Shown here: positions 46,516 to 64,000 of the stretch, in pieces | Position numbering within the stretch: position 1 is the stretch's first letter | Layout of the letters: each line of letters starts with the position of its first letter | Source of the DNA: Brienomyrus brachyistius | Taxonomy: Eukaryota; Chordata; Actinopteri; Osteoglossiformes; Mormyridae | DNA length: 64,000 nucleotides | Assembly (NCBI RefSeq): GCF_023856365.1 | Contig: NC_064535.1 | Span: 12,358,363-12,422,362 of the forward strand | Direction of reading: 5' to 3' | Translations under genes and position numbers: made by a program | Notes under the pieces: generated by a model | Seen by the model: the letters and a program-made list of their open reading frames with translations, nothing else | Database searches by the model: none | Told to the model about the DNA's origin: nothing

Positions 46516-49500
46516 GTTAAATGAAGACAAAACTGATTCCAGTTAAACTTGATGTCTAATGGTTATGTGTTGCTTAATTAACTCACTGGATACTTCATTT
46601 CAATGTTCTTAAAATAGCTGCTATGTATCTGCTTATTCATTTGAACGTTAACTTGTAATGAAGTTACAGTAAGCATAATTTACAAAATTCTAAAAAAAAA
46701 AGTCTTTCACAGCAACTGAAGGAAAACATCACATTGAAAGGTTACCTGAACTAAAACATTTTTTTCTGTTACAGCCTTACCCAGTAGTCAGTCTCTGAAA
46801 TGAACCTCAGTATGTCAGACTCATCGTCCAAGAAGGTAATAAGGACACATGTCATTACTGTCATTATTAGTGCATTGTGTTTATTAAAAATGGACAAAAG
46901 ACAAACATTATGTCATTTGGTATTATGCTATTGCCAGAAATGGGGGTGGGCCACTGTGCAACCCACCATGGTGCTGTACTACCAAAGGGGGTGGGGATTG
47001 TAAACCCCCCCCCCCCAATAATCAAAAACCCCCCCAAAAAAATGAACACAAATGCGTGGAGATCTCAACCCTCCCAAGGTTCAACCCAGAGTTACATCCT
47101 AAAATCACATTCCATATAAACAATCAGGTAGGCAGGTAGATTCCATCTGAACAAAGCTTTGATATAGCAGAATTTTGAGTTGTTACACTGACCCATTGTA
47201 GAGCAGCTGAGATTTTAATCTAATGGTGTGTTTCGCCCAGAACTGCACTTTGGGTCCCTCTAGTGGTAAAGACCAATATATGTTTCTGCTTCATCCTTGG
47301 CAATCGTTCCCTATTTTTGCCTTTCCATGTTCTCCAGGAGATGTGACTAACAGATCAGCCTGGTTTCTGTATTATTTTCAAGCAGGTTCATCATGTCAAC
47401 AGCGCCGCGCAAGTGCAGGAAATTTTGGGAACGACAATTTAAGTTAAAGTTGATTAAAACATTTATTCAAGTAGCCTAGTTTATGCCCTTTCAGATTACC
47501 TTAACACGTGAAAGGTTCATAACTTGGTCCAGACAGAGTGTATTGGCAGTGGTCCGGCCCAATTTCGGATGGGAATTTAAAATGATACGGCGCTGGCTGG
47601 CCCCGTGCTGAGTAAGTACCATGTGGTTATTGGGTTGCTTGTAAACATCATTATCCACTGCATTAAAGACTGCTACGTTGGTATAATTTCCGACAGAGAT
47701 GAGCATGATTGATTGGTGTATTGATTACTTTAAATGCAGGAATTACAAAACAGTGACGACTAGAGATGACTTCATGAGAACTTATACGCGGGGCATCTGC
47801 ACATACGACTATTTTCAAGGGCTTATGCATAACTGCTGTGGCAGACAATATTTCATAATTACAACCAAATGAGGAAAGTCCCATATGCGGCAAAGAATGG
47901 AAATCCCACTTGTATTTATGTCTTATTGTTTCTCTTAAAAGAGACGTTCGATTTTTGGCAGCCCTCCAGTTAATTTAATATAAATAATGCCCCTCTAAAA
48001 TGATTAAAATAGTTAATAAGAACATCGCATTATCAATAACTCCAAATGTACAGTTGCAGCATCGTAACAACATCTTTATGAAATCACAAATTACTGGTCC
48101 AATGTGATTTAACCATTATCTCATTTATATTTGGTAGTGGCTAAACTCTTAATTAAAACATTAGTATGCATTAGAACAAACAAACACATTAGCAGAACTC
48201 AAATGAAGCTGTCGCAGTGTGTCGAAAGTTTTAATAAGTGAGCGGTTATTACCCAAAATGCCTTTTGATGCAGTTTCAACAGCGAACCGTCTCGCATCGC
48301 AGGAAGAAGGTGAGTCTGTGAATAAACTACCTCGATTAATTGGGTTCTGACGGGGATTCAGTCCCTAAGTCTGTAAGTCCCGGAGATGCGTAACCAAAAA
48401 AAGCCGGTGGGTAAGGCTGAGATTTCTCAAGTCACTTTCGACAACTACAAACCGAAAGGCCGCTACAAACTGACATCATTCTTAAAACAAAGACCATTTT
48501 ATTAATTTATTATATGTCGCATTCACTGGCATTGATTCAGATACACCACAGTCCTCCGCAAACAAAATACATTTGCGACTTTAGTCTCTGTACCTTTCTT
48601 ATCAAACGGCCGAAGAAATCCGTAGGCAGCGCAGAGCACCAGAAAAATCACGCAGGACGCCTGACATTATCTCGTGTTGTCGAGTCACCCGGACGTTGCA
48701 TCATAAAATATTAAATCAGTACTTCGTGGTAATACATAATTTCTTATCAATTATTCATGCTAATGTGTGTGTAGTTTACTTAATTGTGTTATTGACGATC
48801 AAAAGTAATTTCCTGAAAATCCTCAAGGACAGAAATTTAATCAGCCTAACTACTTTTCACGTACAATCCTTTTAAATATTTTTCATTTGCACAACTATTC
48901 CCTTATTTATCTCTCTTTCTGGGAAACACACTGTGAAAGAATAAAACAGAATTAAATACATTCTACATTTCATGACCTCAGCGGAGGTGCCGTAAGAAAC
49001 CAACAGCTGTAAATATACATCTGCAAATGACGACTAATTATTTCTTAGTAAAAATAAAAAAGTTTTGCTGGGAAACTGCGGGCAATGCGACCAACGAGGG
49101 AACCAAGGTTGCTCCTAAAAGTAAATAAATAATCAGACCCATTCTGGCAATTTTACCTCTAGTGAACAGGAAAGTGAATTAATTATTAATTTGAGCCAGA
49201 TGGCTCAAGCAATGAGCTACAAGAGACATACGTGAATGTCTACTTCTTTAATTGTTTTAAATACATGTCAAAACAAGACAAAAACGTAACCGTATGATGA
49301 TACAACATGTTATACACAGCTAGCTCGTTGTATGCATTCAACTTTAAAGTATACTTACGAAGCACGGATACAAGGAAATGACCTGACGCAGCCTCCCGCA
49401 GATGATATTTCCACGTGCGCATTGTAATTATATGAATATTTTGTAATCTTTGACTTTATAAGCATCGGTATTTTACAACTTGATTCTGAAGTAACGGCAT

Positions 49501-49639
49501 ACCAGGGTAGTTTTGAGGTGATCGTGACTTCTAATTCTCTGAGCATGCTGCCCAAGACTTAATACAGGCATCCAGTGCAAATCTTTTGTCTTCAGTCATA
49601 CACGGTGTAGGCCTATATTTTTACTTATCAGTAACACTG

Positions 49640-49645
49640 TTTATT
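49640..49645 (-). promoter_or_regulatory. DRGX poly(A) signal (candidate)
   Basis: TTTATT on the plus strand gives AATAAA on the minus strand about 215 bases after the DRGX stop, a plausible end for a short 3' UTR. The region is AT-rich, so chance occurrence is possible. Confidence 0.35.
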
Positions 49646-49860
49646 TAATATAAGTAACAAAAAATTGTCCTTGAGTCACCCCCACTCCCTAAAAACTGCC
49701 CAAACACAATCAAATACTCCACAAATCAGTAAATACTAGAAACGAATAGATTATGGTATTTGGACAAGATAAAGCCCTCAAAAGGGGCAACGTTCATGTC
49801 TTTTGTACAGAGAGCCTATTTGCATCAGTGTTCTGACAGCGGCCGCCCTCTAGGGGGCAC

Positions 49861-54168
<4,308 letters not shown>

Positions 54169-54649
54169 TTTCTAAAGTTTATCTGGATACGGGTGAAGTT
54201 CGCAGTCGATCTGAAAAAAAGGATGCAAAGAGTTTAGACCTTTCTTTGCCAATTAGGGGTGTATTTAATTTAAATATGTATATTACAGATTTTCTGTTCA
54301 CTGGGAGGTGAACTGTACACAACTGTCTCATTGGATTATTCAGCATTTAATTAATAACCCCGTTTCACAACTGAAAGCCAAAACACCTGCAAAATCACGA
54401 GAGAGAATAATTCATGCACAAACATAATTGAACATCAGTTACGAAATGTTCTTGGTTGTCCTTTCCGTTTCAGGTAGAAGTCAAAAACATCATTCAAACA
54501 CGAAGAAGCGTACCTGATGTAGTTGTTGGGAACCGACGTGCGAGCCCCCTTCTGAGATTGATGGTGCGGTTCCTGCGTGCCTGAGTTACCGGCAGTAACA
54601 GTCGCTCGGTCATCTGCGTACACTCAGTCTGCCTCTTTCTTTCTCTCTC

Positions 54650-54655
54650 TCTTCC

Positions 54656-54702
<47 letters not shown>

Positions 54703-54720
54703 CTCTCTCTCTGTCTCTCT
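54650..54720. repeat. (CT)n microsatellite upstream of the DRGX start
   Basis: About 70 bases of CT dinucleotides, about 490-550 bases upstream of the DRGX ATG. It would be a GA-rich tract in the 5' UTR or promoter on the coding strand. Confidence 0.9.
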
Positions 54721-54778
54721 CACTAAAACTCGCACACTGTCGGGGAAATCAGCCCAGCCCTGGGAATGACCAGATGTC

Positions 54779-54826
54779 TTTATAAGCGTCTACAGCACGA
54801 CCAACCTCTCAGCACTTGCCTTTATA
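54779..54826 (-). promoter_or_regulatory. Candidate DRGX core promoter (two TATA-like boxes)
   Basis: Read on the minus strand, TATAAA occurs at 54784-54779 and 54826-54821, about 610-660 bases upstream of the DRGX start codon. A pyrimidine (CT)n tract at 54650-54720, purine-rich on the coding strand, lies just downstream. The position fits a core promoter followed by a 5' UTR, but no transcript evidence is available here and an upstream non-coding exon is possible. Confidence 0.3.
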
Positions 54827-57800
54827 ATCTGCGGCATAATTGGTCATAATCTTATTATTTCCAGCATTGTCTGCTCTGAGTGACTTGGATAGGCCCGCTG
54901 GGTGTTCCAGGGCATCCCACGTGGTGAAAACCGTCAAATCTCCATCGCACCTACCACTTAAAATATGTACCTTTCCTCGCCAATTGCCATGTGGTATGCG
55001 TTGTTATTCCCAAAATCATCTCCAAACACACGCGCCCTTTATCGACAGCCATGCACTTTTTATTCCTTCGCTTTTTGATATTAAAAATCTAGATGACTGG
55101 TTCTGGATTTTAAATTGACTGTCAGACCAGTAATTGCACATTAGATGGGTTAGGGGTCCACTTTATACACGGCTTCGCTTGCTGAGAGCTCATACATCCA
55201 AATTTTGATTTTGTTCACAGCAAGGGGTCCTTGGATTTATTTCCTCTTTCCCAGTAAATGATATGCAACGGGACCCTTTCAATTACTTTTAAAACTCATC
55301 TGGGACCCGGAACACAGACATCGCCGGTTCTTAGCCTTCTGAAAATTAGGCTCTAAGTACCAGCTGAAATTTTGAAGACGAGGGCGGGATTGGATGAAAT
55401 CACATAAACTGCAAAAAAGCAAGTATAATGGCTCATAATTGGTTCTCTAATAGCATTACACAAGGATAATAGCCTGTTACGGCCCCCTGCACTATTAAGT
55501 GCTTCCCTGGCGTAAAACGTTTATGATATTAAGGGGGGAATATAATGATATTTTGGTTATTAAATGCGTGTAATTAATTTATGCACCGCTGAAAATAAAG
55601 TTGGTATTATGACCTCGGCGAGATGCGATGGAAAATTGAAATCAAACAACTGTTGATAAGTTTCCTCTATTTTGTGGAGACTTATTTTAATTGAAATTTT
55701 GTTTGTTTATTGGTCTTTGTTTTTAGTGAATCGTGTGACGGGAGTGTTCAGCTTCTGTTAATAAGACCATATATGATTGATCCAGTTGGTGTCGACTGAT
55801 TCTCAGGAGAGAGATTAGGGTTCGGTACTCGCGTTACTGCCTGTCTATTTGACGCATCTTCCGGCTGTGAACCCAAACTCGTCCCAACCACTAAAAAGTA
55901 AATTATAACGATCAAGGTAATTGCGTCGTAGGTGCGTCAGTTCGTTTTATTTTGAACCCGGTAAAAGAAAATTAATATTGTTTAAAGTATTTACACCTCG
56001 TACAGACAGCAGTTTGCTGTTTGTAGCTGTACTGAAGAGTAGCCTACACCTGGCTTTCTCCAAGGACATCCGGACATAATACTAACTGAATTAAGTGTTG
56101 TGTTATTACAATTCAGATACGAAAAAGTTATTAATGAAGCCTCATCACAAAGCTCTGCGAGTAATTTCGGAATAACGTCAACATTACAGCTCAGAAAACA
56201 CTACAAATATCAATGAAAAAAGACCAACTCGAGTAAAATGTTAAATATCAGCACCTTGGTCAGCACCACGTGCGAACCTTGTCCTGTTCCGTTTCCGCAG
56301 ATAGTGACGCTTCAAGAAAATATATTAAACACAGCCCACAAGATTATCCTGCATTTACCTGGTACTTTACACAGAAAAGGCACTTACAACTTTAAGTAAA
56401 TTACATAATGTAGTACAACTACCATATCCGTACAGTTTTTAAGTATATTAAATGTCGTCTATGCAGTGTATCATTGCAAGTGTATAAATTCTTCTGTAGT
56501 GATATTTCAAGTAGAATTTTCTAGTTAAGCCCTTGGCAGTGCGTTTCATAAAAATTGAGTATTTAATGTGAACCCTGGTGATACGGCAATTTTACAAAAA
56601 CTATTTTGACCTTTTAATTCCTTAAGATGGCCCACTTTAATGCCTGAGAATGTGAAATAATTAAATCAACTTCCTCTAATGGAAATTGAGTGTCAATTTG
56701 GCCTATGCATTTTTCAACTGCCCGAAAATATCCAAATACCCGTCTATTTCTAATAAGAAAGTAAATAATTGTCATGTCCTCGGTGCTAGGCTAAATATAG
56801 GTAGTTCTTTGGCTTAGGTTGGGCAATCGCATTTTGAATAAGCGCGTGATCTTGGTACTAACAATATCGTTGATAATGACCAGGAGAGGTCGAGCGCCAT
56901 CCGAAGGAGAAACATCGGCGCTTCAAGGTTCATACAGCGCCTGCACATCTTCACTCTATACCTGCTGGATCGGTGAAGTCATGCGGGAAACCGGGCGCTC
57001 CGCATACATGCGCGAAGAATGCGCTATACAACTCAGTTAAAACACTGTTTCAGGTATAAATATGAAGTATAGTTTAATGGATTTAGAGTTTTTATTTCAG
57101 AAATTAATCTTTAAAAATGGCATAAGCGATTATTTTTCTTTATTTTTGATTATTTCCGGAAATCAATTAACGAGTTAAAATATTTAGTTCTTCCTTAACC
57201 TATGCAAACATATATTTTCATATTGAATCATTTCGAAGATGGATTTACAGACCTATCTTTTAAAGGGAAAGGGCATATGGACAAGTCAGTATTAAAATTA
57301 CTTTTAAATACTATATTCATTTAGACTATTGTTAGCGGATGCCAGTCTTATCAAGATAAACGTCAGAAATGTAGGCTACTGTCGATCAGAAATTATTCAT
57401 TCATTCATATACGACATTTTCAATGTCTCTTATTTTAACAAAAACGAATTATTAGCAGACCTATCGGTTCAACTTAAAAAACACTGTAACAGATTTACGA
57501 AGTAAATGACCGTAATGATGAATAAAAACGAAAGACAATGCAATTAATAAATCCACGTTTAAAAGGACACTACTACGATTACTATTATAAACAGGTAATA
57601 AACAGATATGTCATTTTAAAACCAGATGAATCATTTTTTAGCAAATTCAGCCTACATATGTCACTCTTCAGAAATCTTTTCTTGAGTGCTGCCGAAGCGT
57701 TAGTCTTTCCAGTTAATATCAGAAAATTTCAAGAACACAAAACCGTAAGAACAATCGAGAAATAAAATTTAATGCGGTCCACCTGAGAAAAACACCAGCC

Positions 57801-58778
57801 TTCCATAGATTTCCACATGTGCGCGGAGCCTGATAGTGAAGCTAATGCCAGCAGTATTAATGGATTTGAATATTCAAATAAGTCATTGACGATTGCAAAG
57901 CACGAAAATATTTACCAGCCGTTTATGGTAAACGGAAAACATTCCGTATTTAAATATACCAACAATCACCACAACATGATCACACCCAGATGCTTCTGAA
58001 GATTAGTTTTATCAGATCGAGTTAAGGCCGGACTAATTTCTGTAACCAAACTCGCAGAACCCCGACGAAAAATAACGATATAGTCCACGTTAGTCAACTA
58101 AAAAGCAATTGAGCAAACGCGGTTTTATTTGTTATATATTTTGTAACTTACATCTGACAGAGAAATATATGTATTTGTCAATGTATAAAGTCAAGATTAA
58201 CGCTACTCGGTTCAAATCTAGTCCGGTTAGAGGATGGCAATACGTAAATGAGACCGCGCCACGAGAGACAGATTTGAACGACTGTTCAAGTTTATTTATT
58301 TAGCTCATAATTTAAATAATAACTTTGCCCAAATTATTGGAACAAGAGCAAGAAGATGCAAAAACATGCCTAATGACTTATGGAAAATGCCCGCAGCACA
58401 AAATGGTTTCAGTGCATGCAATTAGGCATAGGGTGCCGAAATCACGTGACCTCTCTCCGTACCCAAAGACTCTCAATGAAAATGTCCTAAAAGTTGACCA
58501 TCATATGGTAAACGTCGGTGTCATACACCAATGTTTTCGGGATTAGCTTTTGCAGAGCAAATCCAGGAGCAGCAGACTGAACTTCTAATCCTCGATCGTG
58601 AAGGTTGACTACGGTTATCTCGATGCTCCTTTAAATTACCGCCAGGCTTTTAATTTTTTTTTCGGAGGAAACCGTCTCAAAATTAAAATCAGGCTTCAGG
58701 CGTTAAGCAGATCCATAGAAGGGAATTCAATGCGGAAAAACAGAAGTCAAGTCACTCGGTTGTTCCATAGTGCCCTTA

Positions 58779-58784
58779 TTTATT
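58779..58784 (-). promoter_or_regulatory. ERCC6 poly(A) signal (candidate)
   Basis: TTTATT on the plus strand (AATAAA on the minus strand) lies about 455 bases after the ERCC6 stop, a reasonable 3' UTR length. It would leave about 4.6 kb between the ERCC6 3' end and the DRGX start codon. Confidence 0.4.
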
Positions 58785-59239
58785 TTAAAATCTTAAATAG
58801 GCACCTGAGACTCACAGTTGCATTATATGTAACGGAGGGTGGAGAGGTAAGAGGTAGACTGATCAGTGTCATGACAGGGCTGTCACTCAAATGTATATAC
58901 AACATGTCTATAAAATTCAAGAAAAACATCAGGAAGCCAACTACAGGAAGTGTTCATGAGCAAGAAAATTAATTTACAATCAACATTCAAGTATACAAAA
59001 CGGTCTGTGGAATAGTTCTAGTCAAGTTCACCATGGTTGATATTCCATAATGGAGTTTCATGTTCATCTGCAGTCTAACCTGAGCAAATGGCACATGGAT
59101 TTGTGCGGTTTTCATTACGGCATCTACTCGACAGCCTTTGATTACTAGCATCAAAGGAACGCTCAAGCAGAGCCCAGACAGACTGTCTTTAGAGCAGCAC
59201 CAAAGTGTACACAAGCACTGTGCCAACACGGCCAGCACC

Positions 59240-64000
<4,761 letters not shown>

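Larger units (their letters stand above)
40525..49860. other. CEFIP-DRGX intergenic region, no supported gene
   Basis: After the CEFIP 3' UTR the interval is AT-rich. It holds a 5'-truncated SINE, a degenerate ~140-bp array, and a SINE broken by a hAT-like element. Two small exon-like segments on the plus strand (46775-46835 and 48258-48309) are noted among the findings but are too weak to call genes. Otherwise nothing is recognised. Confidence 0.6.
54169..58778. other. DRGX upstream region, repeat-poor, no supported gene
   Basis: This holds the probable DRGX 5' UTR and promoter and then about 4 kb of AT-rich sequence without recognisable SINE, DNA element or tandem repeat apart from the (CT)n tract. 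Short frames (56819-57040, 57538-57765) have no recognised domain. Regulatory content is likely but cannot be shown from one sequence. Confidence 0.5.

Overview
The window is animal nuclear DNA, almost certainly from a teleost fish. Its genes are split by GT-AG introns. The proteins are clear vertebrate orthologues. The interspersed repeats are typical fish retroposons (tRNA-derived SINEs with GGAT tails, SINE tails ending in ..AAGCATCTGCTAAATAAA) and hAT-like DNA elements. The species cannot be named from the sequence. No search was run: gene names rest on recognised protein motifs and on gene order, which matches the human chromosome 10q11.2 block WDFY4 - VSTM4 - C10orf71 - DRGX - ERCC6 in both order and orientation.

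Layout. From 1 to 10.2 kb lie the last twelve recognisable coding exons of WDFY4 (+): the end of the BEACH domain and the C-terminal WD40 repeats, with introns holding two large minisatellites, SINEs and a hAT-like element. From 10.2 to 14.9 kb is intergenic sequence dominated by two minisatellites. From 14.9 to 22.6 kb is a complete seven-exon VSTM4 (-), including a 34-nt micro-exon. From 22.6 to 29.3 kb is repeat-rich sequence with no gene I can support. From 29.3 to 40.5 kb is one enormous exon of CEFIP/C10orf71 (+), which reads for about 3,700 codons and carries three in-frame tandem arrays. From 40.5 to 49.9 kb is intergenic sequence with a degenerate array, a 5'-truncated SINE and a hAT-like element nested in an older SINE. 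From 49.9 to 54.2 kb is a complete six-exon DRGX (-). From 54.2 to 58.8 kb is AT-rich sequence poor in recognisable repeats. From 59.2 kb to the window end are the last nine exons of ERCC6/CSB (-), which continues beyond 64,000.

The genes do not form a pathway: WDFY4 is a BEACH/WD40 trafficking protein of immune cells, VSTM4 an Ig-domain membrane protein, CEFIP a striated-muscle Z-disc protein, DRGX a sensory-neuron homeobox factor, and ERCC6 the transcription-coupled repair ATPase. The block is held together by ancient synteny. The most unusual content is the repeat-expanded CEFIP exon, followed by an intronic WDFY4 minisatellite whose unit resembles a 3' splice site. Exon boundaries were derived by hand from splice consensus, reading-frame phase and remembered homologous sequences; all internal junctions given are phase-consistent.
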